DNA of 64,000 nt from Leishmania infantum JPCM5 (Eukaryota; Euglenozoa; Kinetoplastea; Trypanosomatida; Trypanosomatidae). Under the pieces are notes generated by a model. It worked only from the letters and a program-made list of their open reading frames with translations. It did no database searches and had not been told where the DNA came from. Location of the stretch: assembly GCF_000002875.2 (NCBI RefSeq), contig NC_009398.2:191001-255000 (forward strand), given 5' to 3'. A program made the position numbers and the translations under genes. Numbering within the stretch: the stretch's first letter is position 1; each line of letters begins with the position of its first letter. Positions 53,450-63,922 of this stretch are shown piece by piece.

Positions 53450-54304
53450 TCAGTTGCGCTTCTTACCAGCGGGGGCGGTGGCAGCTGCGGAGTCGCCAGC
53501 CGCCGCCTTACGCGGCAGCACGTAGCCCTTGATGAACATCTCTGAGAAGAGGTAGAGGTTGAAGAAGTAGATCATGCACTGGCCGCGTGCCAGCGCCATC
53601 GTCGAGCCGTTGCAGCCCTTCGGGTCTGCCTTGTGGTAGCTTATAAAGGAGAAAGTAAAGTAGAGACCCACCACCATCTGCGCGATCTGTAGCAGCGTGA
53701 TGTACATGGCGAACGGCTTCACCAGCTTCTTGAAGCCAGCCTCGGCGAGGGCGAAGTACGTGTACATGATGGAGTGCACAAAGTAGTTGATGGAGGCCAG
53801 CACGATCCAGATGCTGGAGGCCTGCTGGTACGCCATCCACGCGTAGAGGAAGATGGTGACGTGGTGGAACCACGAGAGGAAGGGCAGCTTGCGCTTGCCG
53901 CCCATGATCAGGAAGAAGGTGTCGCCGAACTCGGGCAGTTTCGAAAGGGAGAAGAGCCCCATGGCAACGCCGTTCTTGCCGGTGTAGAATTCATCTTCGC
54001 GGAACCGGCACAGCGCGTCCTTCTGGCCGTACTTGCGAAGGTTGTTGATGAAGAGGGGAACAATGTGGTACACCCCGTACATGGAGAAGACGGCGAGTCC
54101 GATGTTCCACAGAGTCCAGCACATCTTTATCAGCCTTGTCGGTGGGTTGCCGCGGAAGATCAAGTCCACCAACTGCGGGCCCTTAAAGACGAAGGTTAGG
54201 TAGGCCGCAGCAATGTACACACTAATGTCCACGTTGCTCGCCAGCCACTTCTGCACGGCGTGGCCGTCGTAGTGGGCGATGAGGTAGTTGTCGAGGGCCT
54301 CCAT
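53450..54304 (-). CDS. ELO-type fatty acid elongase C
   Basis: A 284-residue ELO enzyme. Motifs: KLPEFGDTFF (122-131), SWFHH (144-148), NYFVHSIMY (173-181) and KPFAMYITLLQIAQMV. Its middle and C-terminal blocks are nearly identical to elongase A (KLVKPFAMYITLLQIAQMV; LFSEMFIKGYVLPRKA), indicating recent duplication or gene conversion. The tail is Ala-rich and ends KKRN, a KKxx ER-retrieval motif. The start at 54304 aligns with the other ELOs; a 20-codon upstream extension lacks homology and follows a predicted splice acceptor at 54368-54369. Confidence 0.92.
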   Translation of the reverse strand: MEALDNYLIAHYDGHAVQKWLASNVDISVYIAAAYLTFVFKGPQLVDLIFRGNPPTRLIKMCWTLWNIGLAVFSMYGVYHIVPLFINNLRKYGQKDALCRFREDEFYTGKNGVAMGLFSLSKLPEFGDTFFLIMGGKRKLPFLSWFHHVTIFLYAWMAYQQASSIWIVLASINYFVHSIMYTYFALAEAGFKKLVKPFAMYITLLQIAQMVVGLYFTFSFISYHKADPKGCNGSTMALARGQCMIYFFNLYLFSEMFIKGYVLPRKAAAGDSAAATAPAGKKRN

Positions 54305-55811
54305 CCCGTTTCTAATGGTAGGCTCGATGCAGATATGTGTGCGCGCGTGTGAGCTTTTAGGCACCCCCTAACATGGGCCGTGGCGGCCAACGAAAGAAAG
54401 AAAAAAAAACAAAGAAAAGAGAGAAAGAGAAGGAAGGGAGCCAGGTGGCGGGGTGACAGCGCCCGAGGCGGTGAGGGGTCGCACAACACCGGTGAGAGAG
54501 AAGGTGCGAAGGCGGGCTTTGGCTTGCACAGGTGTCTTTGAGGCACGCCGATAAGAGGGGGGTGGCCGCTGCAGAGGTACTGGGTAGCGCGGGGGAGGGG
54601 GGGGAAGGGGGAGAAGGCGGCGGCCATGAAGGGCTCATCCCCTCGCACACACACACACACACAGAGAAGGGTATCCGCCGCGCTCTTCGTTTTCTCTTCT
54701 TTTTTTTCCCTTTTTGTGCTTGTCCTCTCTCAGCCAGTGATGCACGCGAAAAGCTCACGCACGCGTGCACACACAGACCCCACCTAAATTGACGGACTCC
54801 TCAAACACTCTCTCACCCCCGCTTCCCAACACAAGCATAGCCATCTCGACCCTAACCGTCTGGACCCGTAAAGCACATCCATGACCAAGAAAGAAGAGGA
54901 AACACGTACATTCGGGAACGCTTGAATCACCAAAAAACAAGCGAAACAGGTGCGTGCGTGCTCGACGGTGGGCGGAGGTGTGTGTGAGGTGCTTGAGAGG
55001 AAGGGAGCGAAGGGTGCTGTCGTGTGTGTCTGTTTCTCTGTTTTCGGGGGCAGCGGCTAAGGTGTTGTCCATGCATGGAGTGCACTGGGAGAAACAAAAA
55101 TGGCCCAGAGTAGCAAGGGACGACGAGAGAAAACGAAGAGGAGGCACCGAATTCTGTATGCCGCGACGCGGTGCAACGACAGAGGCAGCGGAGGTGGTGT
55201 TGACGTTGCAAGGCTACTAGAGAAGCCAGCACACAAAACGATGAGGTGTGTGCGTGCGCGCGCTGCAAACATGAAGGAAGTAAGAGATGACGCTAGGTGG
55301 AGCAGGTAACAGCGGCAACAAGTCAAAAAAGTGAGCAGGTTTGCGGAATGTTTTCTTGTCAAATTTGAAAGAATGTGACCACAACGCCTGAGAGAGAAGA
55401 ACACGCATGTGGCGTAGAGGCGGGGAGAGGGCAGGGGGCGTGTGAAGGGCAGAGCTGTGCGAATGTGTCTTGGTGTACGAGCTTGTCCGTGTGTGAGTCT
55501 CTGCACCTGCGTGTATGCGCATGCGCAGGGGCGAGCGAGCGAGACACGGTGCGTCGAAGCGTCACCGCCGCACTGCGAGCGCAACGCGCTTCCTCTCGCC
55601 CTCTATTCCCCCCCTCCCCCCACACACACACGCCCGGGGGTGGGGGTGGGGGTGACTCTTCTTCAATCACCCACGGCTCATGGCGTCCCGGCTACCTCTC
55701 ATTTCTCTCTTTGTCTCCCCTTCTCGTGGGCGTTCTCACACATCAAGCTTCCTGTGCGCACATGCGCCCGTGCGGCCACTGCCCCTGCGGACGTCCTTCG
55801 GCCCGTCTATA
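54305..55811. other. intergenic spacer, no gene seen
   Basis: It contains a purine-rich plus-strand tract at about 54392-54438, a CA run at about 54644-54661 and repeats near 55620-55656 (GGGGGT). No gene besides the flanking ones. Confidence 0.6.
54368..54438 (-). promoter_or_regulatory. predicted trans-splice acceptor of elongase C
   Basis: A 47-nt almost pure pyrimidine tract on the minus strand (54438-54392) is followed by the first downstream AG at 54369-54368, 64 nt before the ATG. Confidence 0.55.
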
Positions 55812-56666
55812 TTAGCTCACCTTCTTTTTGGAGCCATCGAAGCGCGACTTCTTGTGCACGTGCAAGAACATGTGGGAAAAGAGGAAGAGGTTCGCGACGG
55901 CGAGGAGCAGCTGCACGCGTGCAGTGTCCCAGGAAGTGCCACCTCACGCCAGCGGGTTCAGCTCCGGGCGGCGAGCCTGGTGGCCGAGCGCCTTGTTCTA
56001 ACTAATGATGGACACGAGCACACGATCAGTTACCACCCGCGCAGTCTGCATCGGCGTGATCTACATCAGGAACGGGCGCGCCGTGTTCTCGAACCTCACC
56101 CTCGGCCACGCCTAGGTGCACGACGATGTGCACCGAATAGTAGAGCGCCGCGGCGTAGCTCAGCATGCTGCTGCCGACAGCTTAGGCGTGCGAGCAGCGC
56201 AGGAAAGTGGGAACGTGATAGATCCACCGCAGAAACGACAGGTTTCGACGACCTCGGAGCACAATTAAGATGCCGTCAATGCGCTCGGGGTTCTTGGAGA
56301 AAGCGAACAGGCAGACCTCTATGGCGATGAGGCCCGCGCGAAGTACTCGTGCAGCCCGTAGAGGGTATTGAGGGGAACGTGCTTGCGTATTCTGTAGATC
56401 ACAGGCGGCGTGACGCTCGACGAGCCGCAACAAGAGGAGATAAGGTGCAGAAGGTTCGAGACAATCTACGGGTAGCGCATTCACACCAACTTTCACGCTG
56501 CCACGCTGGGCTTCGTTGCCGCCGTACTGGTACTTGGCTATCAACGTGGACCCGCACAAGACGCAGGCGAGGCACAGTCCCGCGCCATACGTGGCGTCGT
56601 CCGACTAGGAAACAAGCACCCCTTCACCGCGTAGCCATCGAAGCCGGTCGCCGAGTAGTTGTCCAT
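55812..56666 (-). pseudogene. ELO elongase pseudogene
   Basis: This region reads as an ELO gene broken by frameshifts and stops. It starts at 56666 with MDNYSATGFDGYAVKG, matching the ELO N-terminus. The frame then shifts and continues with blocks such as VTPPVIYRIRKHV (like VVPPLLYNLKTYG), AFSKNPERIDGILIVLRG (like SKxPEFxDTxFL), FLRWIYHV (like FLSWFHHV) and SMLSYAAALYYSVHIVVH (like MNYFVHTIMY). After another shift come ARPFLM, a stop, and the final TARVQLLLAVANLFLFSHMF, ending KKVS before a stop at 55812-55814. At least three frameshifts and several in-frame stops are needed, and the double histidine is already Tyr-His. It sits in line between intact ELO genes and its length (855 bp) equals theirs, so it decayed in place. 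Confidence 0.88.
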
Positions 56667-59605
56667 GCGGTGCGCAGGGGCAGGGAGACCAATACCCTCG
56701 TGTGCAGAGGGTGCTCCCGAATCTTTGAGCGGGCGGTGTCTGTGTGTGTGTGTGTGTGTGCGTGTGGAAACACTGCGGTGGCAGGATAAGAAGCTACAAA
56801 AAAAAATATGGATGGACACGTGCGCACACGCAGAGAGTGGAGAAGGCCACGAGCTGCAGTCACTGGCGCCTTGACAAGAACAGAGAGGGACATGAAGCAC
56901 AGAAGGAGTAGTGAGAGGTCAAGTGGTGCATACTTGCCGTTTTTGCCGCTGTTGATATGGCAAAAATAAAAGGAAAAGAGGCGCCCCTTTGAGGAAGGGA
57001 GGGAGAGCTGCAGGTTATGCCTGCGGCGGCGAGTCCCGTCCGGATACTTACGCGCAAAACACATACGCGAGCAGGTAATGGATAGCGCTCACGATCCATG
57101 GGCAACCTACCCCTTCCCTGCACCGGCGCTCTCCCTCTCCACTTTCGCTCCTCTTCCTTTAACCACGATGATCGACCGCGGCGGAGAGAGGGGGCGGGCA
57201 TCTGTGCACTTTACGCCGCTTCCCATAGCCCAGCACACACACACACACACACTCACATGCGCGAATACACGCAGCGTATGTATCAGCTTCTTTGCATTGT
57301 TTTACTTTCGGGTTTCCTCCTTTTTTTTTTTGTGTGTGTGTGTGTGGGGGGGTTGCACGCAGGCTCCAAACAAACGGTGCGCGAGGTGAAACACCATGGG
57401 GGATGAGAGTGAGCAATGCAGTTTCCTTGCTTGGCGTGTGCGTGTGCGCCCCCAAAATGTTTACCAGCTTCGGCTCCTCAAAACCACCAAAAAAAAAAGA
57501 CGGCGGCAGGAGGCATGTGCACGGAGGGCTGAAAGGGTGGAGTCGAGGGGGATGAGAAAGGACGGTGACGAAGCGAACTGAAAAAGGAAAACAAAGAACA
57601 AATATGCGGACGAGACCACACACTCACCCACACACTAGGAAAAACCGTGTGCGTGTGTGTGTATGTGTGTCGGAGAGAGGGAGCGAGAGAGCGACCTCGG
57701 CAGATGGTGACACACACTCATTAGACTCTCCTCTTTCCTATGTGCACATACCGATTGCGTTTTACCACGCATGTGTGACACTCATCCACAGCCAAGGCAA
57801 GTGAAGATGAAAAAGACAAAAGAAAGAAACGGGCACGAGACGGTGGTGGGTGAAGGGGACAGCACACGTACCCTACGAAAAGAGAAAGGGGTGGGGAGGG
57901 GGAGGGGGAAAGAACAACAACAAAACCAAAAGAGCGGCCGCCAACTTGTGGGGTCGTCCTTTTTTTTTTCAATTTCCTGTGTGCTTTGCTTACACTTCAA
58001 TGCATGTGCGCACATATCGGTGCGGATTTGATTGGGCGTGGCAGTGGTGGTGGTGGTGATGGCCGGGAGGGGAGGGGGGAGGGAGGGAGTTGAGGGGGAA
58101 GGGGCGAAGAGAGCGAGCGAGCGAGCGAGCGAGAGAGAGAGAGAGCCTCTGAAAAAGAAGCAAGAGAACGAACAAGCGAGTATACTGTTAGCAGATCACT
58201 GCTGCTCAGTCGAACGTTTGGCGTTTCACTTTTCTTCTTTTTCGTCGCTTACTTTTATTCCCTTTTCGTTTGATTACGACAACTCTGCCTCCTGCGTTTA
58301 GCTTTCTGTCACAGCCTGATGGCATGTATGTATGTATGTGTGTATGCGTGTGTGTGGAGGTGCGTGGTTGTCTATGTATGTGTCATGATTCTCCTTCCTT
58401 CCTCACACCTCCCTCCCCCTGCAAAGGAGGGGGCATGAGCAAGCAAACCCCCCAAAAGGGAAACATAAGATAGCAAAGAACACGGTGCTCTCTCCTTCTT
58501 CTTTTCTTCGCCCCTCATTCGCAAGCGCTTTTTACTCGACGCCGTCCTTCTTTGCATGTTGCTCTCGTCCTTTTTTTTTTCGCCTGGGTACTCTGGACGC
58601 GCAGATACACACACACACACACACACACGCAAACTAGGAAGAGGCCAGAAAGACGCAAGCCTTCCGAGGCGCGAGGTGAGCGCCCTCCGTGTGGCGTTGT
58701 TTCGGACAGGTTCCGGTTACATTCATACGTGCGTGAGAAAGATGTCAAGGTCCGAGACAGCCGCGGGGCGGGGGTGGTGGTGTAGGCATAGAAAGAGGGT
58801 TGAGAGGAGGGGGCTGGCGACATGGGCTCCGTTTTCTTTTTTCCACGAGTATCGATACTACGAGATGGCTTCCGCGGGGATGTGGAAACGATGGGTGGGG
58901 TGAAGGAGCGATGGACACGCAGCAAGATAGAAAAGCGAAAGCAGATAAGAAGTCCGCACTATACAAGCACACGCGTACACAAAGACACTGAGCGCGCGCG
59001 CGCGAGAGAGAGCGAGCGACACAGCATGGTGCTTTTAAGACACACAAACACACACTGAGCTCGCCTATTATGTCGTCGTCCACCTTTTTTTTCTTTAGGC
59101 GGTGCCGTTGCGGGACTCTGTCCTTCACGGAGGAGTGGGGTGGTGGTGGTGGTGAAGACGGAGAAAAGACCATAAGCAAGAAAACAAAACAACAACAACA
59201 CACATGGCAAAATGTCTTTTTTTTCCGGTAAGTTGTTTTCACTGCGCACAGAAGAGGTAAAAGAAGCATAAGCAAGAAAAAAAAGTGGGATACAGAGTCG
59301 AAACTCTCTCCCTCACACACACACACACACAGAGGAAGGGAGGAAGGGAGGGAGGGAAGCAGAGGCACGCGAGCCGGAGAGCGGCCATGATGAAAACATG
59401 GCTAGTTCCTAAGCGTTACGACTCTCTCTGTCCTCTCCTCCTCCTCCTCCTCCCCATTTCTTTGCGCCTTGTTTTCCTACCCCCCGGTGTCAAGTGCAGG
59501 AACCTCTGTGCGTGTGCTTCTTCAAGCCCCCTTTTTTGTTGTTGTCGTCGCCGCCTCTGGCTTGGTGTTTGCTGTGGATGGTATGTTTAAATTTTTTTTT
59601 CCGGT
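56667..59605. other. 2.9 kb spacer, no gene seen
   Basis: It holds GT/CA tracts (about 56739-56764, 57236-57252, 58604-58628), a GAGC repeat at about 58111-58131 running into (GA)n, and homopolymers (T10 near 57320 and 57960). No gene. Confidence 0.6.
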
Positions 59606-60490
59606 TTACGCGGACTTTTTGGCGGCGGCGTCGCGAGCGGGGCCCTTAATGTACGAGTTCACGTACAACTCACAGAAGAGGTACAGGTAGGATAGGTACA
59701 TGAGGGCCCCAAAGCGGGCTGCGGACTTGGGGACGGCACACGGCAGCTTGTGAACGTCCTCAATTCCAGCGTTATAGGACGACACATTCACCGTGTACGA
59801 GTAGAAAGTGAGCGCGGTGCCGCCGACCATCTGCAGAATCTGCAGCGCCGTGATCAGGGGAGCGAAGGGGCGAAGCAGCTTCTTGGCGCCGCATGCGCAC
59901 AGGGCAAAATACATGTACATGATTGAGTGCACGAAGATATTCATGGTGGAGAAGACGGCCATCGTCGAGTTGCCGACGGAGTAGCTGAGCCAGGCGAACA
60001 TGAGCACTGAAACGTGATGGTACCAGTGCAGGAACGGCGGCGTCTTCTTCTTTTGCAAAATTAGCCACAAGGTGTCGACGAGCTCAGGGATCTTACTCAG
60101 CACGAACATGGCCAGCCAGGAACCGCGTGGGGAGGTGTAGGCGAGCTCGACGCGGTATTCGCACACAGTGCTCTTTAGGCCATTGCTCTTGATGGAGGAA
60201 AGCAGCGCCGGAACCAACACGATCGCGCCGCAGATCGAGAAGCCAGAGAGCATGAAGTTCCACACTATCATGCTTAGGCGCAGCCACTCCGGATCTGCAG
60301 CCGGCTTCGCGCGCCTGCCGTCGGCGGCCGGTTGCGGCGCGGGGTTCTCGCCGAGGATGGCCTTGGCAATACCTGGGCCGTAGCGCACCATGCCGAGGTA
60401 GGCAAACACCAGGTAGCAGGCGTAGTCGACGTTGTCATACATATACTGCTGAACCACGTGACCGTTCACGTACTCCTCAAACGGGAACAT
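59606..60490 (-). CDS. ELO-type elongase D with canonical HxxHH box (PUFA-type candidate)
   Basis: A 294-residue ELO enzyme, the most divergent intact member here. It has KIPELVDTLW (133-142), a canonical histidine box HWYHH (155-159) and NIFVHSIMY (184-192), then RPFAPLITALQILQM. The block FLHWYHHVSVL closely resembles FLHWYHHITVL of animal ELOVL6 and other family members. It ends KKSA, a KKxx ER-retrieval motif. Trypanosomatids have a fourth ELO type acting on polyunsaturated acyl-CoA; the canonical box makes this gene a candidate for a distinct substrate class, but that is inference. The start at 60490 aligns with the ELO N-terminus; the longer reading (60607) adds 39 Cys/Arg-rich residues without homology. 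Confidence 0.92.
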   Translation of the reverse strand: MFPFEEYVNGHVVQQYMYDNVDYACYLVFAYLGMVRYGPGIAKAILGENPAPQPAADGRRAKPAADPEWLRLSMIVWNFMLSGFSICGAIVLVPALLSSIKSNGLKSTVCEYRVELAYTSPRGSWLAMFVLSKIPELVDTLWLILQKKKTPPFLHWYHHVSVLMFAWLSYSVGNSTMAVFSTMNIFVHSIMYMYFALCACGAKKLLRPFAPLITALQILQMVGGTALTFYSYTVNVSSYNAGIEDVHKLPCAVPKSAARFGALMYLSYLYLFCELYVNSYIKGPARDAAAKKSA

Positions 60491-61477
60491 TTTTCGTCTT
60501 TGTGGGGACCGAGTGGGGCAGCACGCGGGCGAAGGCAGACACAGACACACACACGCAGAGAGAGCGGCACCCGCCCTTTTTCTGTGTTTCACCTTATCGA
60601 GGAGCACAAGGTGGAGAGGGCGAGTGAAGACTAGGCTAGCAGAGGTGCTAATGGCGGCTCAAACGGCGACAGACTGGCCCAGCAAGGATACACATACACC
60701 TACCAAAAAACAACAAAAAAAGAATGGCACGGCAGATGTGCGTATGCGTGTAAGTAGTGGGGGTGTTCATGATTGTGCGACACGCGGGCAAGCGTGCGGA
60801 AACACACACGCCCAAGAGCAAAGGAAAAAAGAACGAAAGCGACGAAAGAGGGAGAGAGGGGAGGGGCCACGAAGAAGTAGTGTAGAGGTCACAGCATAGA
60901 AACCTCATCGTAAACATATCCGCACACATACACAGAGATATACGTCTGCTTGCACTTTTTCACGCATGGGATCACCTCCACAAGCGTGAAAAAACCAACA
61001 CGTAATGCCATGACACACACAAAGACAGAGACACGTACATATGCGTCTGGCAACAAGGAGGCACACGTCTTTGCCTTTAAGCAAAAAAGCACGCTTATCG
61101 TTGGGAGTGCGTACACCGCACTCCCGTCCGTATGTGTGCGCTGGTGTTGGGTCACGAATCGCGTGCATGGGACATATGTAGCGCAGCTTCAGACCCCCAC
61201 TCTCCTCTGCGTGGAATGATGCGTCAGTCGGACACAAAAAAAAGAAAGCAAAAGCAACCCATGAACGGCGTCCCACCATCATCTTTTCGGTGATGCAGTC
61301 GCACTGCGCATGCCCTCCCCACCGACAGAACTTGCAGCAGCGGAGATGCACACCAACACACAAGAGGCAAGCACAGCGAAAGAGAGAGAGAACGACTCGC
61401 ATACAGGCACACAGCAGCGGGGTGCACCAACACAACCACCCCTTGCGTGCATGCGTGTCTGCGCGCTCGCGCGGCAG
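60491..61477. other. intergenic spacer, no gene seen
   Basis: Mixed UTR-like sequence with GA runs. From 61381 onward it is part of the tandem duplication (3' flank of the small membrane-protein gene). Confidence 0.6.
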
Positions 61478-61917
61478 CTACGAGTGCTTCGACTGCGGCC
61501 GAGTCTCGGTCGCTGCTTCTTCCTCCGCCGCCTCTCTTTCTCTGGCTTCCTGGAGTTCACGTATGCACACGCGCGTCTGCGCCATGGGCACGTTCTCATG
61601 TTGTTGCTCGAAAAACACAAAAGCGCAAAACAGAAAAAAAAACGCATATGAGGGGTGTATAAATAGATCGTGAAGACACAGGGGAAAAGGAAACGCGCGC
61701 GCCGCGTTGGACGGGCCGGCCAAGCGTCCCGTCCGCGCCTCCCTCCTCCGCAGGGCAGCGCAGTAGTATAGAGAGACTGTATATAAAAGAAAAATAAATG
61801 CGCGCGTGTGTTTACCTCTGTGTGCGCAGCGAAGAAGTACGGCACGCAGATCAACGGCACCAACAACAATGCGAATCCGAATCCTTCGATAGAGGCCAGC
61901 AGCGGCTTTGCAGCCAT
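61478..61917 (-). CDS. candidate two-exon small membrane protein, copy A
   Basis: Exon 1 (61917-61816) encodes 34 residues, MAAKPLLASIEGFGF followed by a hydrophobic helix and ending FFAAHTE. Exon 2 (61606-61478) encodes 42 residues starting QQHENVPMAQ and ending in a Glu/Arg-rich helix and QSKHS. The two join in phase 0 if a 209-nt segment (GTAAAC…TTCGAG) is removed, giving a 76-residue protein with one membrane helix and a charged C-terminal helix. Without splicing, this copy shifts frame in the T-rich stretch and loses exon 2. The ATG follows a predicted trans-splice acceptor by 2 nt. The layout (short helix, then soluble helix) is reminiscent of small mitochondrial assembly factors such as PET117, but similarity is too weak to name it. 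Confidence 0.5.
61607..61815 (-). other. candidate cis-spliced intron, copy A
   Basis: A 209-nt segment bounded by GTAAAC at 61815 and TCGAG with AG at 61608-61607 on the minus strand. The 3' end has a strong pyrimidine tract (T-rich, about 61645-61611). The only indel between the two gene copies falls in this segment. Confidence 0.4.
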
Positions 61918-63481
61918 ACCTGAGAGACACACACACACACTGACCCGCATGTGGCGATATCTGGTGAATCCAGAAAAATGAGCTGGGGTATATATAAGGG
62001 GTGGAGATTAAGGCGAAGACACTTTATAAAGAGAGACGCAACAGGCAGCCAGAGCAAATAATGATAACAATTATAATAACACCAGCAAATAACAAAAGAA
62101 AACAAGACCGTGTCGGCGTAACAGCGGGGACGGGCGGGGCAAGACATCCGCGCCAACGCCACCATCGCCACGCTACCCGCAAAGAACGCTAGAGCGATGC
62201 GCACCTCGACAGACCGACAGGAGAACGGCCTTTTCAACGTGTCCGTTCTCCGCCGTGCAACCAGGGTGACACGCCACTCCTACCCCCTCCCCCCGGCCCG
62301 TCACAGGCCCCATCGCGTGGTGCGAGGCAGCCGGTGGACACGCCTTACAGCAAAATGCCGACCCGGCCATCGGAGCACGGCCCCTGCCTCCAGCGCTACC
62401 CGCCCGCCTCGCAGGTCGCCTCACAGCCGCTCCCCCATCATGCCGGGCGCACGTGCTGCATCCCTCCCCCCTCTCGGCGCGGCACAGGCTCCCGGCACCG
62501 GTAGGCAGCCATGGCCGCGTGGCGTACGTTGGAGTCGCGCAGACGCTTTACCCATCATACGAATCGTGCAAACGTGTTCACGGTCGCATGCAGCTCCAAC
62601 GCAACGCCATCCCACGGCCTCACCGCCAACCTCAGTGGCGCTAAATCGCACGGAGCCCACACCCTTACGTCGTAGGTGCTCGACACTGTCACCACCGGAA
62701 GTGGCGCGGTGGCTGGCACGGCGAAGGGGCTGCTCGGCTTCCTCCCCACAATGAGTGGGGGGTGATTTTTGGGGGAGGGGGCACCGGACCCTGAGATGCC
62801 ACGCTGGGGTGTCTCCAGGTCGTCCGGGCACGTGCACGGCAGACGGCAGACGGCAGACGACAAAAGCGCACGACACAGGGAGAGGTGGAAGCCGTGGAGG
62901 TCACGCAGGCTTCTACGGACACACACGGCGCGGTCGCTGGGTGAGTGGGGCGGCATTACCAAAACAGCAACGACCGACCGAAGACACCAACAAACGAGCA
63001 TAGCAACTTGCATCGTGGAGAAAAGGGAGCCCAAGTGGGCGCGGCGGCACCGCAAGAGTGCGTAAGCCGGCGGCCTGATGGTGGCGTACGTGGCCGCAAC
63101 CCGCAGACTTTCTCATCTACTTCGCCTACTCCAGCTTCAGCATACATGGAGGGGCGGGACACAAACGGAGTGTCTTATCCGATCAGCGGGTCGGCGTGAG
63201 GGCCAGCATGAAAGGAGGAGAGGCCACACACACACAGACACGAAGAGAAGAGCCACAGCATCAATGAAGTCAATGCTCTGACGTCCTTCGCGAGGTCGTC
63301 AACCACCACCACTGGCGTCTTCCTCAAGGTGCGCGATCGCGCTTGCGCAAACAGCGCCACCCTTCAGCCAAGGAAGACACCCACAGAGAGAGAGAACGAC
63401 TCGCATACAGGCACACAGCAGCGGGGTGCACCAACACAACCACCCCTTGCGTGCATGCGTGTCTGCGCGCTCGCGCGGCAG
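61918..63481. other. spacer inside the duplicated unit, no gene seen
   Basis: From about 62200 to 63200 the sequence is GC-rich, less repetitive than other spacers and has no credible gene. It might be an old retroposon or simply a 3' UTR of copy B. A GGC-AGAC repeat (CAGACGG, three units) lies near 62839-62860. Confidence 0.5.
61920..61940 (-). promoter_or_regulatory. predicted trans-splice acceptor of small membrane protein copy A
   Basis: On the minus strand a TG repeat and TCTCTCAG end in AG at 61921-61920, two bases before the ATG at 61917. The same sequence precedes copy B (AG at 63926-63925). Confidence 0.45.
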
Positions 63482-63922
63482 CTACGAGTGCTTCGACTGC
63501 GGCCGAGTCTCGGTCGCTGCTTCTTCCGCCGCCGCCTCTCTTTCTCTGGCTTCCTGGAGCTCACGTATGCACACGCGCGTCTGCGCCATGGGCACGTTCT
63601 CATGTTGTTGCTCGAAAAACACAAAAGCGCAAAACAGAAAAAAAAAACGCATATGAGGGGTGTATAAATAGATCGTGAAGACACAGGGGAAAAGGAAACG
63701 CGCGCGCCGCGTTGGACGGGCCGGCCAAGCGTCCCGTCCGCGCCTCCCTCCTCCGCAGGGCAGCGCAGTAGTATAGAGAGACTGTATATAAAAGAAAAAT
63801 AAATGCGCGCGTGTGTTTACCTCTGTGTGCGCAGCGAAGAAGTACGGCACGCAGATCAACGGCACCAACAACAATGCGAATCCGAATCCTTCGATAGAGG
63901 CCAGCAGCGGCTTTGCAGCCAT
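63482..63922 (-). CDS. candidate two-exon small membrane protein, copy B
   Basis: Exon 1 (63922-63821) and exon 2 (63610-63482) match copy A except for one synonymous change (GAA/GAG) and one Glu-to-Ala change in the EREAAEEEAA stretch. The intervening segment is 210 nt because of one extra base in a homopolymer. As a result, unspliced copy B happens to be one open frame of 146 codons from the same ATG to the same stop. A spliced 76-residue product identical in plan to copy A is preferred, because only that model gives both copies the same protein. The unspliced reading remains the alternative. Confidence 0.5.
   Translation of the reverse strand: MAAKPLLASIEGFGFALLLVPLICVPYFFAAHTEVNTRAHLFFFYIQSLYTTALPCGGGRRGRDAWPARPTRRARFLFPCVFTIYLYTPHMRFFFLFCAFVFFEQQHENVPMAQTRVCIRELQEAREREAAAEEAATETRPQSKHS
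63611..63820 (-). other. candidate cis-spliced intron, copy B
   Basis: A 210-nt segment with the same GTAAAC start and TCGAG end as copy A, and a pyrimidine tract before the AG. It differs from copy A only by one base in the T run. Confidence 0.4.

Larger units (their letters stand above)
61381..61995. repeat. tandem duplication, copy A (visible part)
   Basis: 61381-61995 is nearly identical to 63385-64000, offset 2004-2005 bp. I see two substitutions and one single-base homopolymer indel. Homology begins in an (AG)n run and extends to the window end in the second copy, so the duplicated unit is probably about 2004 bp (61381-63384). Confidence 0.9.

Noticed and set aside
61279..61950. 223-codon single-frame reading of copy A
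   Set aside because: It shifts out of the exon 2 frame, has a different C-terminus from copy B and is rich in Arg/Cys typical of out-of-frame translation.
62421..62876. 151-codon minus-strand frame in the duplicated unit's spacer
   Set aside because: No domain or paralogue; composition matches GC-rich non-coding sequence.
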